Shown: positions 26,927 to 36,857, numbered from the stretch's first letter. The stretch is DNA of 64,000 nt from Dyadobacter sp. 3J3 (GCF_009801115.1 NZ_VTOL01000008.1:310001-374000); one strand, 5' to 3'. Made by a program: numbers and translations. Notes: generated by a model from the sequence alone, not told the origin.

Positions 26927-28228
26927 ATGAAAAAAATTGTGTTGTTTTTAATGGCCAGTGCCCTTTCCGCTCCTGGCAATGCTCAGCTTCTGGACAGGTT
27001 TAGAAATAAGGTAGAACAAAAAGTGGGGGAGAAAATTGATGAGTCAATAGACAAGGCAACTCAAAAAAAGAAACCAAAAGAAAGCAGTCCCCTGGAAAAT
27101 TCAACCGGGCAAAGCAGTTCAACCCAGCATACAGAAAATACCCCGCCCGAAAAGGACCAGCAGGGACCAGACTCCCAGTCAGCGGAGATCCAGGATATTA
27201 ACTCCTACTCCAAATTTGACTTTATCGCCGGGGAGAAAATTATAATCCATGAAGATTTTTCTCAGGAAAACATTGGTGATTTCCCTACCCAGTGGAATAC
27301 CCGCTCGTCGGCAGAAGTTGTTACGATAAACAACCGGGAAGGAAAATGGCTTCGCATGGCTCAAACAGGCGTCTTTTATCCTGAATATCTAATCTCTGAC
27401 TTGCCTGAGAACTTTACAGTTCAACTCGAATTGTTGACCAACAAGCAAATAGCAGGTATCGGCCAATGGATGATTACGCTTCTTCAGGTCAAAAACCCTA
27501 TAGAGAATTTCAAGCTGGGAGCAGAAATGGATCTGTCGGACGTTGCCAATTTCAAATTAAATCTGCAACCTGCCTCCTCTAAAGGACAGATGCATTATTC
27601 AACAAACCTGATTGGCAGCCAGTATAAATCCGGAATACCTGAATTTCATACGCCCGATAAATCATCAGTGAAAATTTCAATCTGGCGCCAAAAACAGCGT
27701 ATACGTGTATATTTTGACAGTACCAAAGTACTGGATCTGCCCCGGGCCCTTGATGCAAATGCGATACTTAATTCAATGGTGTTTTCAGCAAGTAATCCCG
27801 AATATGATAATAAAGACGGTGCTTTTTTCATGAGCAATATACAGTTGGCAGTTGGTGCGCCTAACCTTCGAAACAAGCTCTTAAAAGAAGGAAAATTCAG
27901 CACAAACGGAATTTTGTTCGATGTTAACAGTGACCAGATTAAACCGCAGTCTTACGGCAGTTTACAAGATATTGCCCAGCTTTTAAAGGAAAACAGCACA
28001 ATTCGCGTCAGTGTTATTGGCCATACAGATGCAGACGGAAATGAGGATACCAACCTGGAACTGTCCAGGCGCCGTTCGGCTGCGGTAGTAAAAGCGCTTA
28101 CATCAAACTTTGGAATTGACGCATCCCGACTGCAAAGTGACGGAAAAGGTAAATCTGAACCATTAGATACCAATGATACCTCAGCAGGAAAGGCCAACAA
28201 CCGACGCGTAGAGTTTATAAAGTTATAA
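26927..28228 (+). CDS. OmpA-family outer-membrane/peptidoglycan-associated protein
   Basis: From the ATG at 26927 the product is 433 residues; upstream in-frame starts add residues with no signal peptide character. MKKIVLFLMASALSAPGNAQ is a signal peptide. A short charged coiled segment (LLDRFRNKVEQKVGEKIDES) and a Ser/Gln/Pro-rich linker lead to a beta-sandwich of about 180 residues. The C-terminal 110 residues are an OmpA domain (FDVNSDQIKPQSYGSLQDIA, VIGHTDADGNEDTNLELSRR, NNRRVEF) with the Asp and Arg that hold diaminopimelate of peptidoglycan. It probably links the outer membrane to the wall. Confidence 0.92.
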   Translation: MKKIVLFLMASALSAPGNAQLLDRFRNKVEQKVGEKIDESIDKATQKKKPKESSPLENSTGQSSSTQHTENTPPEKDQQGPDSQSAEIQDINSYSKFDFIAGEKIIIHEDFSQENIGDFPTQWNTRSSAEVVTINNREGKWLRMAQTGVFYPEYLISDLPENFTVQLELLTNKQIAGIGQWMITLLQVKNPIENFKLGAEMDLSDVANFKLNLQPASSKGQMHYSTNLIGSQYKSGIPEFHTPDKSSVKISIWRQKQRIRVYFDSTKVLDLPRALDANAILNSMVFSASNPEYDNKDGAFFMSNIQLAVGAPNLRNKLLKEGKFSTNGILFDVNSDQIKPQSYGSLQDIAQLLKENSTIRVSVIGHTDADGNEDTNLELSRRRSAAVVKALTSNFGIDASRLQSDGKGKSEPLDTNDTSAGKANNRRVEFIKL

Positions 28229-28251
28229 CTTACACGATGCTAAAAAACAGC

Positions 28252-28292
28252 TTGTGTAGCAAATTTAGCAATTTGTTGCACAATTTATTTTT
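28252..28292 (+). terminator. Intrinsic terminator of the OmpA gene
   Basis: TTGTGTAGCAAAT (28252-28264) pairs with ATTTGTTGCACAA (28271-28283) with two G-T pairs around a 6-base loop, followed by a T-rich tail. Confidence 0.7.
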
Positions 28293-28376
28293 CAGAAAAA
28301 AACATATCGCCATGGCATTTTAGCAACTTAATGACCTGATAGTACCTATGCTCATTGTCAGTAGGCGTAACATCTT

Positions 28377-31300
28377 TTACAAAGGCAGTACTGCATTCTT
28401 AGGCACTTCCTGAATTTTCCTTTTATACTGCTTCCTGAAAATGAAATTTGTGATCGGTGCAATACTGCTTGCGCATCCGCTAACTACCATTCTCAGAAAA
28501 TACACAATAACCGGTTTTTGTCTGTTTCTAACAAAAATAAAAGTAGCTTCCCTTTTCTTGTTTTTGTTTCGTATAGCAATTTCGTTGGCAAGAAACCCAA
28601 TCAGCCTGGTGCGAAATTGCTGCCGGTCAACATTCCCCGAATCAAGCAAATCCGCTTTAAGATGATGATAACGTAAATCCATAGTTCCTTTTGAAACATA
28701 GTCATTACCGATTGCAGTCATGCGCATGGAATCAAGATAACCGGATCTGACCCGGACAGAAAGCATCGGGGGAAGAAAAGGATTAAGCGCTGTGAGCTTT
28801 CCCGGGCCAAGTTCAATAGCAAGCCGAAGACCGCTCAAGGTATCCTGGTAAGACTGGCTCATCTCCACTTGCAGCTTCATTTCATCCAAAAACATAGCCG
28901 AAACCTTCACCTGCAAACTATCCGGATCCGATGTCGGATGCGCATACACATTGCTGATAAGGGCCTGGACAGATGAAAAATTGACACTTCCCGTATCTTT
29001 CGAAACCGGATTTAGTTCCGTATAATGCACATGGGCATTACGAAGCTGTACCTGATCAATGTGAAATGGAAAACCTATTTTAGCCAAAGCTGCTATCGGT
29101 AAAGGCTGAATCGCCGGCGGACCGAACTTTTTCATTTTGTCTGCATAAATTGTCATTGCCGCATTTTCAATTTCTACTAAAGACATTTGAAAACCCTCCT
29201 TTTGGAGCTCCAGGCCGTTCACCAGTATTTCACCGGTTTTGGTTGTCATATAAATTTTACGGTACACCCTACCGGCATAAAAGTCAGATCTGCTTACTGC
29301 CGGATGAAATGAAAACGAATGCAACCTGCCCTCATGCTTTATTCCGTCAAAACGTAGCTGACCTAACCCCAGGAAAATCTTTTCTGTTTGCAGATCCAAT
29401 GAATCCAATTGCAGATGCGCCGCTGATCGGTTGACAAACCAGGGCAGCCCCTCTTGAAGATCAGTTTGACTAGCCGTTATATCTTGAACCTTAACTTTCT
29501 CCAAATACAACCGGGTATGCTTTTGAATGCTGTTCCTTGTAAAAACTATATGGTCAGTTTCCAGGTTATCAAGCTTTACATCCCATTTCCCAGGGCCGGG
29601 ATGATATGCAAAATGATGCAGTTGAGCTGATAAACCACCATCTGCTTCTATTTGGTCGCTATTGTTTTTACCAAGCAAAATAGTACTGGCATCAAAACTG
29701 ATACCGTCAGCCAAAATGGAGCTGTCCGTTTCGGTCGCAATACTTTTAGCAGAAATGAAAATATGCTTAATCCATGTGCTGTCTCCTGCCAGCCCAGCCT
29801 GAAAATAACCATCTTTAACTGTAAATTTATTAATATCAAATTTAGGTAAAACAGCTGATTTTATTGCGTTAGTACCCTTTCGTTTCTGAACAAACAAAGC
29901 TACACTTGGCTGATTTATGCTCACTGAATCAAACGTTAGTTTTTTGGTCAGAAGCGTCCGCTCCAGATAAGGTTTGAAGCTCAGAACCGGAACATTGACT
30001 AGTAAACTATCTGCAGGATTCTGACGGCTAAAAGTGATATCTCGAACCGTTGAATTTTCCTTATCGCGTATATAAAAAGTGCCCAGCTGCAAAACCCCTT
30101 GCGGTGTATCGATAATAGCACTTGTACCCATCGCCCGCAGGCCTTCGGTTTGCAGCGAGCTTCCTTTTTCCCGCGAAATTCTATTGGCAGAAAGATTTTC
30201 CAGATTGACTTCGCCCTTTACTCCTTTTCCGGTAAAATTAACCTTTGTATTATTTCCACTCATTTGTTCAATAAAAAACCAGAGCGTCCGGTTTGACTTT
30301 GTTTGTATTACCACCCCGGAACCGGCCGCATCTATGGAAACAGAGCCTTCCTCCCACTGTAATCTACTGATGTCAAGCTGATTGTTTTCAAAAGCAAAAT
30401 CCTGAACTTCCACCTTCTTAAAGGTTCCGCCGATATCGCCATTTTTTGTATCAACTCTTACACTGTCAAAAACCAATTTTTGCCCAATTTCATTAAATAC
30501 AGAAGGGCCCGTGATAACAATCACGGAAGGCGTTGTGACAGCCGCCTTTGCAAACGATAATTGTCTGACAGACCTTACCAGTTCTCCGGGAGATCTGGCC
30601 TTTCCAAGCTTACCGACATGAATACTCAGATTCAGGTTTTGAAGTCGTAATTCCAGGGTGCTGCCTCGTTTTAAACTAACATCACCATTAATAATCCTCA
30701 GTTTTTCGAGATCGATAATCTTATCCATCAACGACAGATTTTGATATATCGATCTTTTGGCTTTGGCCGCGGGCATTGAAGTCAAAAGGACGTTCTGCTC
30801 AGACCGAAGAATTGGCCGGTACATTACCGCATCATATGCTTTGAAATTATTGTGAAAAATAAAAGCGAGCCAGTCCATCCCAGTGATCTCAAAACGGGGT
30901 ATGATATAATCCCGGAAAACCTTGTTTCGCCCGTTACGGGGAGTTGAAGCAACCAGATTGTGAAGGACAATTTTATCATTTACGAATTGAAGACTGTCAA
31001 ACTTCAACTGAAGTAAACTATCAGGGAGAAATCCGGTGTAGTTTCGTACCGTATAGTGGAAACCGCCAATATTAAGTTCTTTTTTCAAGGCATCATTCAG
31101 GCGAAAACCGGAAATACTTATGTTGTCGTTGGCCGCAGAAAATCGAGTTATTTTACCTCCCTGATGCAAATTCATAGCCAATGCGCCATGCTGCATAACA
31201 ACATGACCGATATTAAATCCAACCGGCAATTGATTCAAGGTACTGTCGAATAAGGCTTTTTTATCGTTTCCAGCTATATCCGGTGCCCTGCTTCCGACAA

Positions 31301-32207
31301 AAATCTCCGAAGCAATAAATGGATTTTCGAGAAAAACAGAATCGGCCTTTACCAATTGTTTTTGGTATAGGAGATTAAAATCCAAACCAAGAATACTAAG
31401 TTTCCCAGCTCTGATATCGGTGCTATTTCGTTGATTAAGGGATGGAAAAATACGAACTGCCGCTCCTGAAAGCCTTACAACCTTTTCTTTTGAATCGATC
31501 AGAAGTTCTTTAAAGGAAATATTGCTCTTGTTATCGGGAAACATTATTTTCTGATCAGCGATGCGGAGCAAAACCCTTTCAGAGAAAATAAATTGGGAAG
31601 TATCTGTTGTGTGTGCCGCACCGATCTTCAATTTATTAATAGAAAAATGAATATGGCTCAATACAAGCGGGGGTTTGGAGGCGTCGTACTCATTTTTTAC
31701 AATAAGCTTCCCTTCATTGATCTTAAACAACTGAAGATTAAGCACATTGAGGGATTTGTAGATGGAGCTGTATAATTTTTCCAGATCTTCCAGCAAATCA
31801 ATTTTATTGGTACTATCTGTTTGTGATTTTACCCTTTTGCCAATTATAATTTCAGGGCTATTGAAAACGATCGAATCAATCAGCAGTTGTCTGTGAACAA
31901 ACAGATCCCATCTTGAACGTGTCCGAAAATGGAAATCTTTAACATTAAACCTGTAACTAGTTGATTGTTTTGAATCGTTGACTGTAAAAATGCTGATTCC
32001 CCGGATGTGGATCGCATTGTGAAAATAGTTGGTTTCGATTTTTCCAATGGTACATTTCAGCTTTCCGCTGGAACCCCAGCTGACGAGTTGCTCAATTGTT
32101 CTTTCAGAATTGTATTTGAACCAAAAGTGAATACATAACAGTATAATAGCAAAAAAAGCAATGCTAAATCCTGCAAATCTGAATATATTTTTGAAAAGGT
32201 GTTTCAT
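28377..32207 (-). CDS. Very large AsmA-like membrane-anchored protein
   Basis: The product is about 1276 residues from the ATG at 32207 (seven codons inside the longest frame). One N-terminal membrane helix (FRFAGFSIAFFAIILLCIHFW) is followed by a huge domain of repeated beta-strand pairs, each with motifs like 'DSVSINQPSVALF' and 'LKIIDINGD'. This is the layout of AsmA/TamB-type proteins, which form hydrophobic grooves carrying lipids between membranes. It ends with a helical tail rich in Lys/Arg (RKQYKRKIQEVPKN). The family placement rests on architecture, because no short signature is decisive. It is monocistronic and faces the OmpA gene. Transport of phospholipid or lipoprotein to the outer membrane is plausible. 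Confidence 0.78.
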   Translation of the reverse strand: MKHLFKNIFRFAGFSIAFFAIILLCIHFWFKYNSERTIEQLVSWGSSGKLKCTIGKIETNYFHNAIHIRGISIFTVNDSKQSTSYRFNVKDFHFRTRSRWDLFVHRQLLIDSIVFNSPEIIIGKRVKSQTDSTNKIDLLEDLEKLYSSIYKSLNVLNLQLFKINEGKLIVKNEYDASKPPLVLSHIHFSINKLKIGAAHTTDTSQFIFSERVLLRIADQKIMFPDNKSNISFKELLIDSKEKVVRLSGAAVRIFPSLNQRNSTDIRAGKLSILGLDFNLLYQKQLVKADSVFLENPFIASEIFVGSRAPDIAGNDKKALFDSTLNQLPVGFNIGHVVMQHGALAMNLHQGGKITRFSAANDNISISGFRLNDALKKELNIGGFHYTVRNYTGFLPDSLLQLKFDSLQFVNDKIVLHNLVASTPRNGRNKVFRDYIIPRFEITGMDWLAFIFHNNFKAYDAVMYRPILRSEQNVLLTSMPAAKAKRSIYQNLSLMDKIIDLEKLRIINGDVSLKRGSTLELRLQNLNLSIHVGKLGKARSPGELVRSVRQLSFAKAAVTTPSVIVITGPSVFNEIGQKLVFDSVRVDTKNGDIGGTFKKVEVQDFAFENNQLDISRLQWEEGSVSIDAAGSGVVIQTKSNRTLWFFIEQMSGNNTKVNFTGKGVKGEVNLENLSANRISREKGSSLQTEGLRAMGTSAIIDTPQGVLQLGTFYIRDKENSTVRDITFSRQNPADSLLVNVPVLSFKPYLERTLLTKKLTFDSVSINQPSVALFVQKRKGTNAIKSAVLPKFDINKFTVKDGYFQAGLAGDSTWIKHIFISAKSIATETDSSILADGISFDASTILLGKNNSDQIEADGGLSAQLHHFAYHPGPGKWDVKLDNLETDHIVFTRNSIQKHTRLYLEKVKVQDITASQTDLQEGLPWFVNRSAAHLQLDSLDLQTEKIFLGLGQLRFDGIKHEGRLHSFSFHPAVSRSDFYAGRVYRKIYMTTKTGEILVNGLELQKEGFQMSLVEIENAAMTIYADKMKKFGPPAIQPLPIAALAKIGFPFHIDQVQLRNAHVHYTELNPVSKDTGSVNFSSVQALISNVYAHPTSDPDSLQVKVSAMFLDEMKLQVEMSQSYQDTLSGLRLAIELGPGKLTALNPFLPPMLSVRVRSGYLDSMRMTAIGNDYVSKGTMDLRYHHLKADLLDSGNVDRQQFRTRLIGFLANEIAIRNKNKKREATFIFVRNRQKPVIVYFLRMVVSGCASSIAPITNFIFRKQYKRKIQEVPKNAVLPL

Positions 32208-32228
32208 TAAAATACCGGCATAACCCAA

Positions 32229-32790
32229 AATGAACCCACTTGATTTCCGGAATGCAATTCCTCTTACGACTTATAACCAATTTTACTGAAAATAAATCCA
32301 AACGCTGGCTTTTGAAAGCGGGATAATAATAGCATGGCGTAATGCATATAGTTAATTTTAGAGATGCATTCGTGCATAATCCAGCGAAAAGTTATACAAC
32401 AACGCCATTTCTGAACTAATGGTTACAAACTATTTTTTTGAAGTTTACACTGGTTCCGAAACCCGGAATTCCCATCCTGCCGACTTTGTTGTAATCAGTG
32501 AAACGCTGCCACAAAAAAGAAGGCTGTATTTTGCCGTGCAGGTCAGGGATTTACTACCGATGCTTTTTATAAAAAATTTTATGGCATCACGGAATAATCA
32601 TACCTTATTTACCAGATGTAAATTATCACTTGATTAGCAGGTATATTTTAAAAAAAAGGATGCCACTTGTTATCCGGATTGCGGTATGGTTACTACAATT
32701 TAGGGCATACATTGAAACTTTAAAGTATCTCTGATGCGTTTCCCGGTTAAATTGAATCAAAGAAGCATACCATTTTTACTATCCAATATA
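32229..32790. other. Intergenic stretch with only weak coding traces
   Basis: About 560 bases. One plus-strand frame (32419-32637) is open for 72 codons but has no family resemblance. In another frame, QGFTTDAFYKKFYGIT around 32540-32590 faintly recalls an AraC-type helix, too short to call. The region holds the promoter of the AsmA-like gene on the minus strand. Confidence 0.4.
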
Positions 32791-33000
32791 ATGAGCATTC
32801 AAGAACTTGAAAATTACTTTGCAACCGTGAAACTGCCCGAAAATCCGGTTAAAATCAACGGTTACGCTACTATTGAAGAATCCGATGTTTTTGTGGCTGC
32901 ACAACTGGCTATCATTACAAGAGAAGCGGAAACCTATCAAAAAACAAGTGCATATTTAAGACTATTGGAATTTAAACAGTGGCTGGAAAATCAGCCCTGA
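32791..33000 (+). CDS. Small DUF6965-like protein
   Basis: From the ATG at 32791 the product is 69 residues; an upstream start (32734) would add a stretch with no resemblance. MSIQELENYFATVKLP, then INGYATIEESDVFVAAQLAI and YLRLLEFKQWLENQ, match in pattern the small cytoplasmic DUF6965 proteins of Bacteroidota: an acidic helix, a Pro turn, and a final leucine-rich helix. The family name is from memory. No function is known. Confidence 0.72.
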   Translation: MSIQELENYFATVKLPENPVKINGYATIEESDVFVAAQLAIITREAETYQKTSAYLRLLEFKQWLENQP

Positions 33001-33180
33001 GAGTCTGATTCAGTTGAAACACAAAGGATAAATTACCTCTGCACTGAATAAAGGCTGCCAATTAATAATAGCATTATTAAATTCATATCGATTATAGGGA
33101 AAATTAAATTCCCGGATTTACATAGGGGTTGATTTATTTATAATTGTCATCAGCAGGAGAGCTAAATCCATCTGCAAGCT

Positions 33181-33762
33181 ATGAATGTTAAAATCCGGAA
33201 TAAAAATTTACTATACGCCATTTTTTGCCTGATTCTACTGGTTTCATGCCAGGCAACAAAACCAACACTTCAGAGCAAATTAATTAACGAAACGCCGTCT
33301 TCAGTGGTATTCTCTCCCGATGGCAGGCTGATTGCTGCTGGTGTGTGGGGCGGAGTGAGAGTCTGGAATCTGACTTTGGAGAGCTTCAAAGATTATCCCG
33401 CCAAAGTAAGAAATGAAACCCCGGTGCACGTGAGCTTTTCTCCGGATGGTACCAAGGTTGCGGCAGGAATCTGGGGTGCAGTAAGGGTCTGGAAACTTAA
33501 TTCAACCGATTTTACCGATTATCCCAATAAGGTCAGGAATGATACAGCTGCAAGAGTTTACTTTTCTCCCGACGGAAAATGGATTGCAGCAGGTGTTTTT
33601 GGCGCAGTACGTGTGTGGAATCTTGACGGTGGCGCCTTCAAGGATTATCCTTTAAAAATTATAAACGAAACACCAGGAGTTCTGGCAATTTCTCCCGATG
33701 GAAAAGTCATTGCAACAGGCACATTTGGTGGTGTTATGAAATGGGATATTGTGCCATTTTGA
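33181..33762 (+). CDS. Short WD40-like repeat lipoprotein
   Basis: The product is 193 residues. MNVKIRNKNLLYAIFCLILLVSC gives a lipobox. The rest is four nearly identical repeats of about 42 residues, each built as NETP-V-FSPDG, then IAAGVWGGVRVWNL and FKDYPAKV. This is a WD40-like unit, but four copies are too few for a normal seven-bladed propeller, so it may form a half-propeller or dimerise. The high similarity between repeats suggests recent duplication. Function unknown. Confidence 0.78.
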   Translation: MNVKIRNKNLLYAIFCLILLVSCQATKPTLQSKLINETPSSVVFSPDGRLIAAGVWGGVRVWNLTLESFKDYPAKVRNETPVHVSFSPDGTKVAAGIWGAVRVWKLNSTDFTDYPNKVRNDTAARVYFSPDGKWIAAGVFGAVRVWNLDGGAFKDYPLKIINETPGVLAISPDGKVIATGTFGGVMKWDIVPF

Positions 33763-33902
33763 AGAATGCACCATTGCTAAACTTATTTTTATAGGTAATT
33801 TAACATGATACTAAGTTATAATTAAATGAAAATCATATAGTTGTATAGTTTAGTATTAGCTTTATCAATTGCAAAAATTACATTTCCAAAACAAGCCTCC
33901 GC

Positions 33903-35078
33903 ATGAAATTACGAATACTGATCTCGATCCTTTTACTTCTTCCTTTGTGGTCGTGTCAGGATAAAAAGAAACTACCAAACCTGCTTGAAAGTATCCGGTC
34001 CGTAGAGAGGAATTTATGTAAGAAGGGGTATGAGTCCGGCGATTCACTCTGGAACATACAGGAACGTATGAAGTTTTATGGCGTTCCGGCGGTGAGTATT
34101 GCGGTGATTCGGGACAATAAAATTTTCTGGTCCAGAGCATACGGTATCCTTGATAAAGAAAGCAAGGAATCGGCAAGTGTCCATACACTTTTCCAGGCCG
34201 GTTCTATCAGTAAACCGGTTGCCGCGTATGGTGCACTTTCTGAGGTATTAAAAGGTAAAATCAATTTGGATGAAAATGTAAATACCTACCTGACTTCCTG
34301 GAAGCTCCCCGACAATCAATTTACAAAAGAAAAAAAAGTAACCTTAAAACATTTGCTAAGCCACACCGGAGGAATTACAGTGCACGGATTTTTAGGATAC
34401 AGTCCCGACTTGCCCGTGCCCACGCTATTGCAAGTTCTAAACGGCGAGCCTCCAGCCAATAGTCCAGCCATTCGGGTAGATAAAATTCCCGGAAAAGAGT
34501 GGCGTTATTCCGGTGGAGGTTACACAATCATGCAGCAAATGCTGATTGATATTGAAAAAAAACCTTTTCCTGCTGTGATGAAAAGTCGGGTTTTAGATCC
34601 ATTACAAATGAAAAATAGCACCTATGATCAACCTTTGCCATCTGACAAATTAAAACTAGCCGCAACGGGATATTTGCCGGACGGAACAATGACCAAGGGA
34701 AAACGCCATACCTATCCTGAAATGGCCGCGGCCGGACTATGGACAACGTCTGATGATCTTGCCAGATTTGCAATTGATATACAACTTACCTTGCAGGGGG
34801 AAGGTAGTAAAGTATTATCAAAAACTGCTGCTGAACAAATGCTGACACCAGTTTTGGGAACTTACGGCCTTGGTTTGGATATTCTAAAAACGGGCGGTGA
34901 TATTTATTTTCAACACGGCGGCTGGGACGAAGGATTTTCGAGCCACCTCATTGCGCATAAAGAAAAAGGATACGGCGTTGTGGTGCTGACCAATTCCAAT
35001 CATCCGGATTTCATCAGTGAATTAATCCGCTCGGTAGCACTTACAGAACAATGGGACAATTATTTACCTAATAATTAA
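33903..35078 (+). CDS. Beta-lactamase-fold serine hydrolase lipoprotein
   Basis: The product is 391 residues with lipobox MKLRILISILLLLPLWSC. It belongs to the class C beta-lactamase/esterase/PBP4* group: the nucleophile Ser with SxxK in FQAGSISKPVAAYGA (near residue 100), the YxG variant YSGGGYTIMQQ in place of YxN, and the third element HGGWDEGF. The LLSHTGGI and GLWTTSDDLARFA blocks are typical. Members are esterases, D-amino-acid peptidases or envelope remodelling enzymes, and real beta-lactam resistance is unlikely. Start at 33903 begins the signal peptide. It is transcribed after the repeat lipoprotein with a 140-base gap. Confidence 0.92.
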   Translation: MKLRILISILLLLPLWSCQDKKKLPNLLESIRSVERNLCKKGYESGDSLWNIQERMKFYGVPAVSIAVIRDNKIFWSRAYGILDKESKESASVHTLFQAGSISKPVAAYGALSEVLKGKINLDENVNTYLTSWKLPDNQFTKEKKVTLKHLLSHTGGITVHGFLGYSPDLPVPTLLQVLNGEPPANSPAIRVDKIPGKEWRYSGGGYTIMQQMLIDIEKKPFPAVMKSRVLDPLQMKNSTYDQPLPSDKLKLAATGYLPDGTMTKGKRHTYPEMAAAGLWTTSDDLARFAIDIQLTLQGEGSKVLSKTAAEQMLTPVLGTYGLGLDILKTGGDIYFQHGGWDEGFSSHLIAHKEKGYGVVVLTNSNHPDFISELIRSVALTEQWDNYLPNN

Positions 35079-35234
35079 AAAACCCGTGTAGAATCTACCC
35101 GACCAAATGCCGATCTTCAATAAAGAAATAACCTTTTAGGTAAATTCAGTAAGCTTTTTTTGGTCCGAAAGTCAATATTTCCTTTTAAAATGGAAAATAA
35201 TGATTCACTTTGTAAGACCATCCAATAGCTTGAA

Positions 35235-36497
35235 ATGAATAAAACATTACTTTTTTTTCTTTTACTAATCAACTCCCACCTTTTACCGGCTCAGTCAACG
35301 ACCACGGTCTTAAAAGAAAAAAGCCTGATTAAGGGGCAAACGATTTATCTTAATAGTAAGGCAAGACTTGGTGGAAAAAACCGCCTGGTAATCCCCATTC
35401 AGCTTCCTCCAAATACGGTAGCATGGTATTATTCCTTCGCTACGGTCACAACCAGTAATGAGAAACAGCGCGTGCAAAGTTCGGGGCTGGAAATACAGAT
35501 CGCCCGGCTTATTTCTGATGGCGCGCTAAGTTTGATCGGAGCTGGCCTGGTTACCAATGTTGTTGCCCAGCTCATTAAACCCTCAGGAAGCGGATCGGTA
35601 GATATTTATCTGACAGATGCTAACGGATTAAAACAATTTGAGAAAACGGATCTTGTTGGCATGTACAGCTACAATGTTCCGGTTTTTTACAAAGAAGGAA
35701 CGGCTCAAAATAGTCGTAATGGGATTTTTCAGATACCCATTGTCCGGAAAGATCTTTCCCTTTGTCTGAGAAATCCAAGTGTGACGGAAGGTGTTGCCGT
35801 TTCGCTGGACGTGGTTGCCATTGTTTCGAGTAAAGAATATCGGGAAATCTGGTCCTCAAAAAATACAGAAACCCTTTACAATGACTGTTTGTCAAAGTTC
35901 AGTATTAAAGATGCTTCGAGCGAAAAAATTTGTGATTGTGCCAAAAACCAGATCAAAACAGGTTACCTGCCTTCGGCATTTGTTAATCTTTCAAACCCGG
36001 AAAAGGATAAAATTATCAGAAACAATATAAAAAGCTGCACTCAGAAAATGGGGTCTGACGTTTTGCCGGACAAGGAAATCCGCATCAATGAAATCTTTCA
36101 GTTGATCAAAGGACAAAAAATCACGAAAGATTTACAGGGACTAAATGTCTCTTATAACGAGTTGATCTCCTTAGGCGTAACAACACCACAAGTTTATAAT
36201 GGATTAGCTTTTACCCTACTTTGTCAGCAGGCAAATGAGGAAGCGAAGAAAAATATAACGCTTGGACTTGGTAAAGATTCACAGGACCTGTACCTGCTGG
36301 AAAACCTGGGGAATTATTATTTATTGACCGGCAAATATGATCTGGCCATGGAAATATACCGCAAGTATAAAAACGAAAAACTGCCGGATAAACGAAAATT
36401 CAAGGAAAATCTGGCTCAAAGTCTTAAAGAATTTGAAAGATCTGGAATCAAAAATTTAAATTTTGATAAGGTGAGAAAAGAGCTGAAATTGAAATAG
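35235..36497 (+). CDS. Secreted protein with C-terminal TPR motifs
   Basis: The product is 420 residues with a signal peptide (MNKTLLFFLLLINSHLLPAQ). The first 200 residues form a beta-rich region (GKNRLVIPIQLPPNTVAWYY, GSVDIYLTDANG). The middle has four Cys in CLSKFSIKD...CDCAKNQ...CTQ, which may form disulfides. The C-terminal 130 residues are TPR-like helices (YNGLAFTLLCQQANEEAKKN, NLGNYYLLTGKYDLAMEIYR). No named family recognised. It is probably periplasmic or surface exposed and binds a protein partner. It ends with TAG. Confidence 0.75.
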   Translation: MNKTLLFFLLLINSHLLPAQSTTTVLKEKSLIKGQTIYLNSKARLGGKNRLVIPIQLPPNTVAWYYSFATVTTSNEKQRVQSSGLEIQIARLISDGALSLIGAGLVTNVVAQLIKPSGSGSVDIYLTDANGLKQFEKTDLVGMYSYNVPVFYKEGTAQNSRNGIFQIPIVRKDLSLCLRNPSVTEGVAVSLDVVAIVSSKEYREIWSSKNTETLYNDCLSKFSIKDASSEKICDCAKNQIKTGYLPSAFVNLSNPEKDKIIRNNIKSCTQKMGSDVLPDKEIRINEIFQLIKGQKITKDLQGLNVSYNELISLGVTTPQVYNGLAFTLLCQQANEEAKKNITLGLGKDSQDLYLLENLGNYYLLTGKYDLAMEIYRKYKNEKLPDKRKFKENLAQSLKEFERSGIKNLNFDKVRKELKLK

Positions 36498-36762
36498 ATT
36501 GATCGCCACGAAGCAGATACAACTGCCTGATTTTTCAGATAGTATCCAAGACAAAAAACCTACCAGCACGAGCTGAACAAATCGCATTGCGTTCGATGTG
36601 GATATTTCATGTCAATTTCTGCATGGTTTATACCCTAGGAACACTTTTTCTTATACTATTTTTCCTCTTGATCTTGAAAATACATCACTTAAATAGCTGA
36701 TAATTAAATATTTACATGGTATTCAAGATCCATTTTTCAGGCCTTCATCTAAATAAATATAC
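36498..36762. other. Intergenic stretch upstream of the repeated operator
   Basis: About 265 bases between the TPR gene and the repeated operator. No gene, terminator or RNA seen. Confidence 0.4.
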
Positions 36763-36831
36763 ATATTCAATAAATATTAATTAATTTTCAACTAATATTT
36801 ATTGAATATCAATAAATATTAGTTTTCTTTG
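36763..36831 (+). promoter_or_regulatory. Three-copy operator overlapping the DUF2975-Xre promoter
   Basis: A perfect 17-bp inverted repeat joins ATATTCAATAAATATTA (36763-36779) to its complement (36793-36809). A third half-site, CAATAAATATTA, follows in direct orientation at 36810-36821. A promoter lies inside: TTG at 36802-36804, 19 bases, then TTTCTTTG (36824-36831). The Xre-type protein of the same operon is the likely repressor. The sites cover both the upstream face and the promoter core. Confidence 0.72.
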
Positions 36832-36857
36832 TGTTGTTAATCTAAATTTTCAAGCAC

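Noticed and set aside
32419..32637. A 72-codon open frame in the intergenic region before the DUF6965-like gene.
   Set aside because: No family resemblance, poor protein character, and a different frame there shows only a faint AraC-like trace.
33807..33854. An imperfect 13-bp inverted repeat before the serine hydrolase gene.
   Set aside because: Two mismatches in AT-rich DNA and no T run; it could easily be chance.
33903..35078. A beta-lactam resistance gene.
   Set aside because: The fold is class C-like, but YSG in place of YxN and a lipobox fit the broad esterase/peptidase group better than a resistance enzyme.
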